From Bombus terrestris (Eukaryota > Arthropoda > Insecta > Hymenoptera > Apidae): a DNA stretch of 64,000 nt. The stretch is taken from contig NC_063283.1 in NCBI RefSeq assembly GCF_910591885.1, positions 3,643,001-3,707,000 on the forward strand, given 5' to 3'. A program made the position numbers and the translations under genes. Every line of letters starts with the position of its first letter. Position 1 is the stretch's first letter. Below are positions 36,001-49,126 of the stretch, piece after piece. The notes beneath the pieces are model-generated. The model was given only the letters and a program-made list of their open reading frames with translations. It ran no database searches and had not been told where the DNA came from.

Positions 36001-39000
36001 CTCGTGTAAATTTTCTGGATATTGCATGTATAGAGGAACGAGGAAATTCATAGATTATACTACGAAGAAATAATAACCGTTTTAGGGAATTGTTTCAGAG
36101 GATAGAACAATTCAAAAGGTTATAAAATTAGTAAATTGATAAATATACTTTGATGATTCGATGTATAGTTAATAAAGGAAAATGTTTCTTAATCATAGCA
36201 GGCAAATGATCGTACATTTTTTCGCTGCAAGCTAGGTTTTCAATTCTTACAGAAGGTAATGTTATGATATTCTCTTTACAGTACGAAAATAAACAAATGA
36301 ATTTTTTCTATATTCAATAAAGTATGAACACTTGAAAATTGAACCTTCCATATGTTACGACATGATACTTTTATAAATTAATTTTGTACAACCGTGAAAC
36401 ACGCGTGTCGTAAAAATTGAAGTTCCATCGAACGATCTTGGCGAGGAACGCGTTAATTTAACGTAGAATGTGAAACATTCAGAACATTTCAGTCGGTAGA
36501 TGATGAAAAAATACAAAATAGATGAAGAGTAATGGTTGCGCGTTACAGACGGAAGCTGTAGACGAAGCTGTTAACGAAGATAAAATCCTTACAAAGCATT
36601 GCTCCTTCGTACATTCCGAGCAAATATAAAATGATAGCAACAGCCACCGCGCGTCCTTGATAATTCCTCCAGCAACGTGCTTTGCTCCAGGGACAATTTT
36701 ATATTTCGATAGTTATTAAAGCGTGACGCAAGATAATGAGCACGTGGGTGATAAAGTCGGCGGTGATTACGAACGATGAATCGCCTCCAGAGACTCGGAA
36801 GAAGGATATCAAGAATTAAGGGACAGAAGCTTTCCAAAGACCAAGAATAACAACCAGATTGCTTGGGGACCAGCTATGGCAGTTAACGCTTCAAACGAAA
36901 CACTGAAATTATTTTTAATGTGCGGAGGAAGCTAAAAGCGTCTGTCCGATCGAAAAATGTCTTATTCCCCTTAACACATCCGTTGCGTAAGATTCAGATC
37001 CACAGTCTTGTTCGTAAGTAACAGGGATGTTTCTAACGAAATAGGATAAACTTGATAAAGCGTTACGAAATTATAAAATTAAATTTTTAAGGATTTTATT
37101 AGGACTGGTTTGGTATCTTGGATTGTGAAGTAGAACGTCGGAATAAAAATTATACGATACAAATTATTCAGGAGACAATTAATTGATTAATGCGCTTAAT
37201 ATGAAAATTTAGATGGTAGTTATTTTTGTTATTCTATGTTCATTATGAAGGCATCCAATGAATGCAATTTTGATGATACAATTTGTTTCATAAACGAAAA
37301 TGTTATAGATGCAGAACCTTAAGTACTCGCTTTTGTACAGGTTTCTCATAATTGTTTCATTAACAACGAAATATTACGTGCTTAATAATTACGTGTGTAA
37401 CAATCAGATATTTCATAGCAGACTTGTAACTGTTTTAATATTTATGAACACCGGTGTACTTTTGGATTATGTTTGCGGTACCGATTTGAATCCAGGACAT
37501 GAACCAGAAAGCTCGAAATTGCGATAAAATATTTCACAGTAATTCGTATGAAATACACATTTTAAGTTTTACGATATAAAAGCATCTAGCGTATGAGAAT
37601 TGTTCGTTAGCGTTCAACATCGTAGCTAATGAAAATCGGAATCGCGACGAACGTGTTAAGAAACAGGACGAATCGTTCAGAAACTCAACTCGACGCGTTT
37701 TCTTCCAGCATAGCGGATTTTCGGTCGAACGTCGATATTTGTGACGTCCATTCAACGTTCGCCAAAAGTTCTTTCATGAATCTCGAATTTTATTCTGTGT
37801 ACTTTGTAACGATAGAGTTCCAAGATATCCATTCGATGGGAATCGCAATTTGCCATTAAACTGGATATATTCCATGAAAATATCGTTCCTACGTCAGCTG
37901 TTGAGTGTCTGAATGTTTCAATACTCTCAGTTGAGAGATAGAAGGAGCGTGATGTCTTTCTGGGTCAGCTGGATGGGATGGTTTAAAAATCAGCGGAACT
38001 ATTTCACGGCTGGCGGGGCCATTAGGTTGATAAACGTTTAATGAAGTTTTAGAGGTGATAGCCCAAGATTCGCGATGGAATTTTTAGTGGAAGCACTCGG
38101 TCCGTGGGAAGAACGTGACTTTCGCCCGTAGCGATTTATCTCGACGGTGAATTGTTATGAATACCCGCATGGAAACACCAGTCGTTCCCATCTTTTAAAT
38201 TTACATCGTATTTCGTTGCCACATCTCTATGCATAATTTAGCTGTTTCAACCATGATTCGAGTTTCGCAGACCGATTGTGTAAATTGTTGTACGCAATTG
38301 TGAGGAATATCGACTTTATTCTTCCTTCTCTTATCAATGTTCGTATTTGCGAATGCTTCAACACGCGCATTTGGATCTGTTTGATAGAAATGGAGAAATG
38401 AAGAATTTTTTTAACAATGAGACTAAAATGAGACAAGAGATATCCAACTGAGTCTGGGTTTCGATTTCTTAATATTAGTAATAACGATTTTTAAACAATC
38501 TTTTCTCTTGTTATTCATTAACGAAGTAAGTGAACATTTCGCTGGACGATACGTGTTTTACATCCCTGTAATCACGCATAATTGATAACGATCCTTAAAG
38601 AATCCTTCTTCTCTTTATACATCGACGAAACGAATAAAAATTGATTTCTTTCGCAAGCTCGCTTCATACGTGTTTTACATCCACGTGATCGCGCGTACAA
38701 ACACCAATGATTCTCTATATATTCTCGCCATTCGTCAGGATTCTGGAACACCCTGGGGAAACATCTCCGTATACATTCTCGCATTTAAGCTTGCCTCGCA
38801 TATTATTACGAGAGAAAATCCAGGATACCAGGCTTAGCCTTACTCGGAAGAATACGAAACTCGTCGTTACATTTCCAATAGCAACAAATTTCTCGTTTTA
38901 CATTTGCCAGTTTATATAGTCCTTTACGATATCTATTCGCCCGAACCTTCTTTACGTTCGGTCACACATTTTCACAGAAGTCTCGTCGAACGTGTGAAAG

Positions 39001-40695
39001 TGCGGCACTTTCGGCATCGGTCTTCAGACGATGTTTCCCGATAAAGTTGCTTCGCAAATTTTACCGCTTCCCAAGTTTCCGCGAAGATAGCCCCGCTTAT
39101 ATAGAGACAATATAGAGGCGGTAAAATTGAAGACCTCTCTATACGTGGTAGCATCCACGTCGATAAGCTGAAGTAGCCGCGGGCTGAGTTCCGTAAGCCG
39201 ATCAAACTGGAGTGAGTTTATATCGACGGCGAAGTGTTCGGGTTACTCGGGCTATCTTCCTTCAATCTCACTCTGATAACTTGTTAGCGGTGTTAACTGC
39301 TTCGTAAAATTGCTATGGGAAAGTACTTGCAGGCTACCGGAGCCCCGAAGATGTTAATGTCTACCGGTGTGTTGTCTCTTCTAATACGATCTAATCGATA
39401 CCGGCCATCGATCCGTTTGCCTACGAAATCTAGTTGTTATTCGCGATTCGTTTGGTCTTGCTGAACGTGCATCTCCTTTGCATATATGTAGTTTTTCCTT
39501 AGATAAGAATATAAAATCTGTATAGGATCGTATATACGTATGTACTTAACGCGTTCGTGAAATATACTTTGTGCTCATACGTTTGGAAGAGCGATACGTG
39601 TACCTTATCAAGTGAAACTGTTCGAAGCTTGTGGCAAAAGCGAAAAGGAAGGGAAACAATTTTCATGTTATTCGTGTAAATACGAATAAAAATTAAAATC
39701 GAGATAGCAGAAATAATTTCGTAATTATTTGATGGTTTCGAGTAAATTTTACAATTAATTAAAAGTACTTGTTATAACAGTGATAAGTAATTATATAGTA
39801 TATGTGTGTTTGTGTGTGTGGGAGAGGAGTTACGCATGAAAATTGGCAGAAACTCATCGAATGACTCAATAGAATTCATTATTCATGATTAGTCTGAATT
39901 TATTAAACGTGGCTCTTTGTACATAACCTTTTTCATTATATTGCATTAAAAATATTAAAATATAAATCTCTGTTTGTTACAGGTACAGTGCAGTTATCAC
40001 GATATTTTACAACGATGAGTCACCAAACGATACAAAGTATGTTGTATAACTTTCCAAGCAACTAATTTCTAGTTTCAAAGGCTTGCAAGAAAAATCACTA
40101 AATATAAAAGTCAATCCGATGATTTAGCCGCTATATGTCGGACGTATTTTTACGAAATCAAATGAAAAAAGAAAGCAACGTTTACAAAGTATTACTCGAT
40201 CTCCTGCAACGGTAAAATTTGTTTCGCCAGTCCTGGAGCTTTTTAGAGAAATTTTATTATTTCAGTAGAAAGGACGGTACTATTTTTTTTATTTTCGTTC
40301 GAAGAGTTTTGTTGGAACAATGCACGACCATTGTCCGGGCGTTATCGTTAATTTACGAGCTCTGGAATCGAATTCTGTCGTTCGCATGGTTTTCGATGTT
40401 GTTACACGCCCGATCCTATGGAATATTTACGATACTCGTAGATGTTGCGCGAAACGAGTTTTGAAATTTTTGTGGCTTGCACCAGACAAAATCGAAACCT
40501 TCCACGGCTTGGAAAATCCGGAAAATTCTCACTAAAACACGGTCAATTTGGCGCGAGGCAAGCTGTGCGGCCAAAAACTCAGCTGCTACTCGAAAAAGTA
40601 ATGAGTTCGTTCCCTAACGAGCTCGTATCATACACGTTGGAATGGAATATCAGTTGGCCACATCGCACCGACGCGACAGCACACGTTAGTTCTCC
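36000..40695. other. Gene-free A+T-rich stretch, nothing recognised
   Basis: Several kilobases with only short chance frames. A short TG-rich run is at 39801-39820. No element ends or splice-bounded exons were noticed. Confidence 0.5.
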
Positions 40696-40703
40696 TTCGT
40701 TAA

Positions 40704-40916
40704 CTCTTTCTAAAAACAACTTTCGCTGTGTAACAAATTTTCTTAAAACTATTGTTTCATGTGTTCTCATTCATCTATGTTTACAGTGTCGATTTCATAG
40801 TAGATCGTATAATCGATCTTAAAACAGCTAATACATTATTGTTCGACATAGCAATTATAAGTTTCAATAGTTTATGTTTGTCGATCGTACGATGTACGGA
40901 TTTAACAGCGAAAGGG
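40704..40916. mobile_element. Candidate TTAA-flanked miniature element
   Basis: TTAA lies at 40700-40703 and at 40917-40920. The left end reads CTCTTTCTAAAA and the complement of the right end CCCTTTCGCTGTTAAAT, giving a C(T/C)CTTTC terminal repeat. The end at 54923 (CCTTTTCGCTGTGAAT) is almost the same as the right end here, supporting a common family in inverted orientation. No transposase frame is present. Assignment to the piggyBac-like group rests on the TTAA flanks only. Confidence 0.35.
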
Positions 40917-40920
40917 TTAA

Positions 40921-41391
40921 TGCATTCACCGTCACTGAGCTTTCTGTTTACGCCACGCCTTTCACCGGTCACCAACACGCGATAAATGTTCTAAAGTATA
41001 CCACGTAATTACTTACACATTGCCGATATCGTTATTATTTTTTAATCATACTGAGAAAGCGTAATAAACAAGTTGCATCGGTAGACAGTGTAACATTTTT
41101 ATTTGTGAAAATGAAGAAAATATTATTAACATAGACGTATCGAGATAAACCGTATTAACTTATGGCAAGTAAGTGGTAAATTACGCAATGACCACGGAAC
41201 GTGGTTATCTCTTTCGCAAGAGTTTTGCAAATTCTTCACCAAATTCTTGCATACAATCTTCGTAACGTCTTTTGCATAGTCGTCTGGTTTATCGTGCGTT
41301 CCTATTTTTTGCTTTTGTGACGCTTGTAAAAAGTGGTGACATAAGAGGCGCGAGTGCAAGCTCCATGAAAATACGCTCGCCGATGAATGTG
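40921..41391. mobile_element. Candidate TTAA-flanked element abutting the previous one
   Basis: TTAA lies at 40917-40920 and 41392-41395. The left end reads TGCATTCACCGTCA and the complement of the right end CACATTCATCGGCG, sharing CATTCA(C/T)CG at the same distance from TTAA. It shares its left TTAA with the right TTAA of 40704-40916, as if one element inserted exactly at the flank of the other. The interior has an unrecognised short minus-strand frame only. Confidence 0.35.
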
Positions 41392-41395
41392 TTAA

Positions 41396-44300
41396 CGCGC
41401 GCGCGACTTTATACGACCGCGATACGCGACTGATAATGAATGAAAAAATTATGTAACGCGCTCGCGAGGCAATATGGTGTTGTGGGAGGGAAGAAACGAT
41501 GTGTAGATTACCGAAGAATGTCTTTTTGCCCAGCTAAGATAAATGAACTGTCTCCTTTCTACGGGGCAAAGTCACGAATCTATGAAAAATGATGCCTCTT
41601 GCCGGCTGCCTTAAATGAATTAGGTTCGTACGTGGAGAATCCACGCGTGTACGCGGACGATGAATTGCGAAAATCGCGATCAAACATCTCCATGTAATTT
41701 GTAACGTTACAAACTCCACGATGCGACCCAGTGGCAATTAATTGATCGGATTTGTGCCGTCAATAATCAGCCGGTCGAACCTATCGGGATTAAAAAAATG
41801 TTAATTCGACGTAACAAACTCGTTAATCATTGCCCGGTTGACAGCTATCGTATAAAGTGGGTCAAATTAAGATTTACTTCGTTTTGCTTGTTTTCCGCGG
41901 TATGATTCTCTGTAATCTACATTAATCGATGTTTATAGAAGTTTGACGAGAAAATCGATGATTTGGTCCTTCTTGTATTATCGGATTAATGGCGTAACAA
42001 TTTTATAAGCCAATCATTAAACGGGCAAAGTTTTATAAACAAGTTTCAGAAAATACTTGTCGTTTGATTATTCTGTTTGACTTTAGAGTATATAAGAAGC
42101 TTATAAAAGTCTATAATCTATAATACGTAACTTGAAAATTCGTTAATATCATTACTTGGTAAACTAGTATGCAAAAGAGACTTAATCGCGTTAGGTCAGC
42201 TGTGTTCTTTCATAGGTTTGAACAAAATTTTATTGACGCCATTGTATTCTATATTCAATGTTATTCGAATATATTCTAAACACCTTTTTATTGATAAAAT
42301 AAAAGAGCCAGGTTGGAAAAGAAAAATTCGACGATCACGATAGGTTTAATCGTTCTCAAGGAGAAGTAAGTTTCTTTCGCACGCGATCGTATTATAATCG
42401 TCGCTTTTCTTCCACATATTTTGTGGCCATTAGCTTATATTTAGGGAGCACGTTGACAGTCACGAGACGTCAGAATTACGCGCGAATGAAAATCACGAAA
42501 TTCCCCTCTGCGAAAAATGGATATTTTTTTACTACCACAGATTGTAGAATGTGTTTGATTAAGTTTGAGGATCGTTGTGTTCCTCGTCACACTAATCTTC
42601 GACGGTTTTCTATTTATTAAAAATACATAACTAAAATTCTGTGATAGGAAAATTCTAAAAGAAACCTGAGAAAGCTACGAATTATGATAATTATTTGCAC
42701 ACTTCTATATTAACAAATTATTGTTACGGTCTAGAAGAGTTTCTATTTTAGTAAAATTAATATTTAATAGGATATCCTTTCTGTCAGATAACTTCGATAT
42801 CCTGCATCGTTTAGAAAGGTAAAATCGTATAAATAATTGGGTCTATTGTGATTGTTTTATCAAAATTAAATCGACCAACGCCAGACCAGAAGCAACACTT
42901 ATAAATAGCAATTTAGGGCAATCTCAGTTACTGAATTCTTAACCTGTACTGTTTATAATTAATTCGAAGAGACTTGGAGAAAACTGGGGAAGCTGGGATG
43001 TCGATATTCATTAATCAGTGCTCAGGTCCAATCGATATCGATGGCTCGTTGCACCCATCGAGTCACGGTTTAACTTTTTAACTTCTCCGAAGAAACGTGG
43101 ACGTGCGCGAGACGTCACCGACACAACCAGAAACTTTCTTCCCGGTTAAAGTCATCTGCCATTCTCTTCTTTCTTTTCTCTTCATCTTTCCTCTCCCCCT
43201 CCCCCGTTTTTTTATTAATTCGGGACTCGAGCCCGAAACGATTAAAAAGTAATCCCGTATTCTACGAGTTCATCTTAGTTTTTCTTATCGTCGAACTTTC
43301 TCGGACGACGTTTGTCAAAGCAAAGGAGCGCCGCGATTCGGTCGATAAGAGGCTCGCAAACTCGACTAGATAGGGAAGGGGAGGAGGGAAAAATTTTGAG
43401 CTCATTACAGAAACTTCAAGTTTCTTCGTTTTCTGGGGCCGAACTTCTTAAGATACTGCTCTCCTCTCTTCCTCTTTGTGAACGGCAGCCACTTAAGCAT
43501 TTATGTAAATTCTTTCCCCTATAGTTGGCTCTTTGATCCATTTCGTTCTCTCTCATCTGTCTGAAAAGGTGACCCAGATATTCTTCAAATCCCGCGACAC
43601 TTTTGCCGATTAATTTTTTCCATGGTGCAAGTGGTCTCTCCTCCTCTACGGAGCAAAATGGAGCTGAAAGGAATTTTTCGAGTAACCGATGCGTGCAATC
43701 GTATCCTCATCGGCAAAGTGCATTCGTCGGAAACGTTCGGCGAAATTCGAAAGGCAGAGGCCAACTGGCTTTCCGTTCTTCGTCGAGTTTTTAAGGTGGA
43801 ACCATGTCCGGCTAGTTATTTCGTCTTCCATTTTCTCTAATGGCCCGAAACTCGTTACTCATTGTCAGCGGCTGAAGTGGGTAAAGGGACCGCGGAAACT
43901 TTTCAAGAGCTGACCATCGGCGTTCCTTTAATTACACCGAGTTTCGAGCATGCTCCTCGTGCTCCATCGATCCCCAACGATCCGAAATTTTGATCACCTT
44001 TCAAACGTACGCCACGTTATCCACCGCTAATTTTCCCATCTGCCCACCGACGATTCTTCTCCGTGAATTCCATCGTCTCGGCCAACTTGCAGCCTCGGTT
44101 AAAGATCAACCAAGTTTCGCAACCATCGAGCCTGGCAATTATTTCCCGGAAAATTCCTGGCGTGTTTGCCCAGCAATCGCGTTCTCCTCAACATCGTCGT
44201 GCAGCATTTCGCGTACATTGGCTGGCTTATTAAGTTTTCATCGGATTCAACATGTTCGACCAAACTTCTTTTCGCCTCGAAATCTACACATCTTTTTCAC

Positions 44301-45767
44301 GTTAGAGTGTTAGCCGCTATAACAATCTGTCACGGAGTAGTAGCGTAATTAACAGTTGTTTGTAGCAATAAACCGGTATTAATATAATAATATAATAAAC
44401 TAATATTAACACAGTAAAAAAGGAGGGAAAGATTGCAAAATTCTCCTGGTTCCATGAAATCTACAGATTTAATCCAATGGTACGACCAAGCGAATACTCG
44501 TTTTTCCCCGACGTTGGTAAAATTTAGCAAATCGAAACTGCAGACGTGCATTCTATCGCCGAATTCTTGCTAAGGCGGAGCAAGACTTGGTCTGAACGCA
44601 CCGTAAAGATTTATCGAATAGTTTTTGAAGTACATATTACGGAGAATCCGAGAACTTGGCTTATCAATATGGATGCGTTCAACTTCTTGCATAATGGAGA
44701 AACCATCCAACGTCTCTCTCGATGTGAACGATCATTAGAGTAGCAGACGTCCGAGAAGAGAGTCGATTAACTGGAATCTCAAGAGTCGACAAACTAATTG
44801 AAAGAATCCTTTCCGTTAGCCCTCTTCTGTCCTCTTCTTACAATTTTCCTGTTTCCTCTCTGTCGCTCGAAGTCATTCTTCTTTATCGTTTTCGTTTTCT
44901 ACGGGAAAGTATCACTGATTTTTCCTCGTTGCTCGGTCGAAACCAAATAATCCCTGTGGATTATCTTCGCTGTTTAAAGATGGGAAGAGTTTCTCTGCCA
45001 ATGTTGCTTCCGAGTAATTGTTTTACAAGATTTTCGACAGCCACTCTGATAGATCAATGATCTGCCTTGCCATGCGCTGCTCTTTCGCGCCGAATGCACT
45101 GCAGAACTAAGCTGATTGTTCTCGTCGTTGTGTCAGACACGTGTCAAGCGGCTGAAACTGAACGATTTGTACGGTTTTTCATTCGGGGCGTTTAACGGGC
45201 TGCGGAGGTCGCGTTTCGTTTAACAGACACACCCACAAGCGTAAGTATTGAAAGTCTGAAAACAAAGTGTAAAATATTATTAGGAAATTATTACAAGTTT
45301 TAAGAATCGTTATTTCGTTTCTATTAGATGCAATTAGATTCTATTAGACACCAAGCACATGCGAGACAATTTTTTACATCTTTTTGCTGTACAATTATTC
45401 AAAAGCAGCGTTATTTTAACGAGCAGCAACGAAAGAACCGAGACATTTCCGATCGTAATTAGCTGAGTAAACTGCATCTAAGTTCGTAGTTAGCACAAAC
45501 AGCATGGTGCAGAAAATTCAGGCGAAGAAACTAAATCCTGTTATAACCTCCGTAACAGCACAAGCTCATGGAAGACCGAGTGGAATTAAGCTAATCATTA
45601 TTGGCCGGCAAATATTTGGCAAACTGTCCATCTCGCTTCTATCCAGCATCTCTAATTTGCCTTCTACTAGAGCTTCTGTAATTGGGGTATAGTCTGACTA
45701 ATTAGTAGCCAGGAGATGCTACCTGTGATCACTATTCTGGTGATCTTTCTCTCTCTCTCTCTCCCTT

Positions 45768-45799
<32 letters not shown>

Positions 45800-46450
45800 C
45801 AAACGAATCGCAAATATTATTTTAGAAACATCTTTTTCCATTGTTTGTCTGCCTTCAAGATGGATGTTGCCGGTTCTCTGGAATCGTTTTCGTGTGCGAA
45901 GCCACGAATCGTAGTTACATTGTGTACAAACGTGTGCGTTTCGAGAAAACACAAAGCCACTTCTGAAAACTGTTCAAACATCGCACTTTACTCGGTCTGG
46001 GAAAACTCGGTTTTATTCTGATTTCTTTACATACGTGTAGCTGGATCCCGATCACAGTCGCAACTTTATATTCTGCATAAATTCTTCGTCATCGTTTTCT
46101 CTTCCTTTTTTCCAAACTGTTTTGCTTTGTAACCTGTTTTCGTATCGGTGGGTAGAAAACAAACGCTCGGAGCAGGCGCGAACTTCTGTGCGATTTCGAA
46201 GAACAGATTTCCAAATTCTGCGAGACCAAAGAACGTTGTTATACGTTTCTGAATTTCATAATAGTAGATTACTTCTAAGTATAAAACGCAAATATATATA
46301 TCTACGAATCGTTTAACAATTTGTACTAGAGATAGAAATGTGCAAAGCTAAACAGCTAGAATGGAAAATAGAGGCAGACTACGTATCGTGTTTTTTCAGC
46401 GGGCACTCAAAGATTTAACTTCGTTGTCTTCTCCATATCGTTTTCACTGA
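41396..46450. other. Largely gene-free stretch
   Basis: Contains unrecognised open frames around 43600-43910 on both strands in a moderately G+C-rich part, a region near 45060-45240 ending in an excellent donor (CAAGC/GTAAGTATT at 45241), and a CT microsatellite at 45748. The 45060-45240 part could be a non-coding first exon, but the evidence is one splice motif and a local rise in G+C. Confidence 0.4.
45748..45799 (+). repeat. (CT)n microsatellite, interrupted
   Basis: CT dinucleotides with two short interruptions (CCC and TTT). Confidence 0.9.
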
Positions 46451-46454
46451 ATCG

Positions 46455-46800
46455 TATTTTTTAATATTCAAAAATATCTCAAGTTTGAGGAAAATACGAA
46501 GGAATCGTTATCAGTACGCGTGACTCTCCGTTTCAATTTTATATATTATAATACTATTACTATATTAGTATACTATTTGAAACGTTAAAAGCCCTTTTAT
46601 GAGTTGAGTAAAATGACAGTAATATCTCTTTTCATGAATATAAATATTCAGAAAGTGCAGCGCGGTACTACTTGTTTATATATTCGTGAAACATCAAAAG
46701 TCTTTTCGCCAGTTATTCGAAATAGTAACATCTCTTCTTAAGAATATAAAAATTCAAAAACTATAAAAAGGTTAATGATTCCAGGGAGCTCGATGAACCC
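46455..46800 (+). repeat. Dispersed repeat, family F copy 3, internally duplicated
   Basis: Starts with AATATTCAAAAATATCTCAAGTTTGAGGAAAATACGAAGGAATCG as segments matching 25350 onward. It then contains GAAACGTTAAAAGCCCTTTT with ATATCTCTT and GAATATAAATATTCA near 46580-46650. These are repeated as GAAACATCAAAAGTCTTTT, ACATCTCTT and GAATATAAAAATTCA about 108 bp later. The downstream AGTGCAGCGCGG corresponds to the GGTCGCAGCGGGG end of copy 1. Confidence 0.5.
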
Positions 46801-46804
46801 CTTT

Positions 46805-47980
46805 TGCGTTATTTTAAATACCTATTTATTCCTATCTCTATACTGCCAACAATAACCAAAAAGAATAATTCTATACATTTTCTTTGCCTCTATGTTCATT
46901 TCGGTCTGCATTAAAGAACCAGAGGGATACTTTGGAACGAGTCGTCGTCGAGAACGTCAGGTGTTCCCACCATAAAGCGGCTTATCGGCTTGTTATTTAT
47001 GCACAACCGTCCTTCTCACTGAAATCATTCATTTATTGTAACCGTGTACACGCGCGCACGAATATCGCTTCGTTACTCATCCTGTTCGAAACGTCGCGTT
47101 CTGCTTGCATCCCACGCGACAAAAGAAACGAGGAGGATCGCTTCCCCGCGTCGTCAGCCTGCTAAAACCGACGTAAACATCCATCGACGTTTTTCCTCGT
47201 TTCCGCGTCGCATCCGTTTCCCGTTGCTTTTCTATCTTCTCTCGCATACCCTGGTCACCCATTCCCTGTCTCTGGTATTTTTGTTGCCGTAAATTGCGAG
47301 TGTCTGGCGCGACGTTTGCTCCAGCATAAAGTGATATTTATGTATATATCCGTTCTATCCGTCGTCGCTTCCGGTTCCTGTTGTAGACGCGATTATGGCG
47401 AGGCGTTAAGACGACCAACGGTCGGCTAAAGAAATTAAAAGCAGCTGGACGCTGCAGCATTTAGGCTGCATTGTCCCGGGTCGTAAACGAGCACGTGAGT
47501 GTATTGCGCTCTGGCGGACCGTTCGCATTGTCGTATTCAGCTTTGTTCGAGAACGTCGTGCTCACGGACAGTGTCGTTTCTGCACTGGGTTAAAACTCGC
47601 GTTAACGTGCTGGCGGAAACTCGAGGCACAGGACAAACCTGTCGCGACGAACGACGCGGAGGTCCATGAAACTTATTGAGATATGTGTAATTTTGTGTAC
47701 CACACTGGATTAGCCGCGTAGTAGTGACACATATATATGAGCATGTGCGTGCGCAACGTCCCGTAAAACAGAAGAATGCAGCTGTTCCGTACGCGTAGTA
47801 GAAAAGAAGATGCTGAGACAAAAGGAGTGCCGAGACGCGTGCAATCTACGTATCTATGAAAATCTTGTTAATCACATGTTAGAGAAATATGAAACTATTT
47901 TAATATCATTTCTACATGTAATGCGTGTGTTCCCATACATTTATTTCGGTGACTAAGATCCACAATTTTCAACAAAACTC
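46805..47980. other. Gene-free stretch with a G+C-richer core
   Basis: The part from 47040 to 47800 is richer in G+C and CpG than its surroundings and has overlapping unrecognised frames on both strands. It may be a regulatory region; nothing in it identifies a gene. Confidence 0.4.
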
Positions 47981-47982
47981 CG

Positions 47983-48188
47983 AGGCCGTCCGGAAGGTTT
48001 CATTCGTTTTGCGAGGAAATAATAGACGCACAACGTTTTCTGTTTTATATTATTTTGTCGAATTACGTACGATTTTGTTCTGTTGAGACAGACACCGTGA
48101 CATTTCACAGACTTGGTTTCACGTTTGTATGAAGGTGCATTATTGTAAAAAACGTTTGCGAAAGAAAGACACTTTCCAAACAACCTAA
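47983..48188 (+). mobile_element. Mariner-type miniature element, copy 1 (most diverged)
   Basis: Left end AGGCCGTCCGGAAGGTTT and right end ACTTTCCAAACAACCTAA are imperfect inverted repeats of the type seen at 58275. The interior shares TGTTTTATATTATTTT(G/A)TCGAATTACGTA, TTTTGTTCT, TCACGTTTGTATGAAGGTGCATT and GTAAAAAACGT with the other copies. It has the same orientation as 58275-58468. The interior has no transposase frame; 48000-48183 is open on the minus strand by chance. About 200 bp with GTCCG-type ends fits a non-autonomous mariner derivative. Confidence 0.75.
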
Positions 48189-48189
48189 T

Positions 48190-49092
48190 ACTACTCGTCC
48201 TGTTTATGAGTAGGAGGTACCTAGTGATGTGTATGAGGAACGCGATAATTGGTTTAGATTGGCAAGGAAAGGATTAGAAAGAGAAATTTGGATTAGAAAG
48301 AAGTGAAAGGATCGGACAGTGAAAATTACTGATTCAAGATAGTAAAAATTTCCAGAAAGAAAATTGAATAAACAATTATTCATTGGCTGTGATGATATCT
48401 TGATAAATTCATTGTTGAAATTTGTGTACATATCAAGGTATGTTAGGGTAAAATAGTAGGTATAATGAGGTATATTAGGTAGGAAACTGGGTGAAAAAAG
48501 CTAGCAACACGAATGCCAAGATTGATTAATGGATGAACGATAAGTGTCAAATTTTAATGTATATTGTCCTCTTTAGAAAATCAGCTGAACAAATATTTAC
48601 TGTTAATTGGTATTCTTAACAAATTAATAAAAGGCCAGTTCTTCTTATAAAATAAAAAAAAATTTGATCTTAAAGAGGCTAAACGTTTTAGTAATTTTGT
48701 AATTTTCCAGGTTTATTTCAATTCCTTTACGTTCGTAATGCTTAAAGGGATAACTGCCCTAACCAATCGTCGTTTTCCGGTCTCGAAATTTTAGAACTCG
48801 GTCTGTTTGCTTTTCAAATAATTTATCAGTTGCTCCGAGGCAAAGGGATAGTGTCAATGTAATAAATTTTATACAACTACGGTGCACTTTGTTGCAGGGG
48901 AAAGAGTTCCCGCGTTCGATTGGAATGAAACATTTTTCGACCTGACTTCTCTCGTGACGACCCGTAGCCCGAAATAAATTCGAAAGAGGAAATCGATGGT
49001 CGAAACGGAGAGCGCGCTGTGGCCGCAGTAAATGTTGACCCTATGCCTCAACTTTTCTAATAATACTGCGTTTCATCAAGTTTTCCCACCTA

Positions 49093-49126
<34 letters not shown>

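Noticed and set aside
45504..45692. 62-codon plus-strand frame with a plausible ATG context
   Set aside because: Looks tidy but has no recognisable motif, no donor at its end and no upstream promoter-like block.
48430..48485. TTAGG-containing tract suggestive of insect telomeric repeat
   Set aside because: Only scattered TTAGG units within an irregular GGTAT-rich sequence; not a tandem array.
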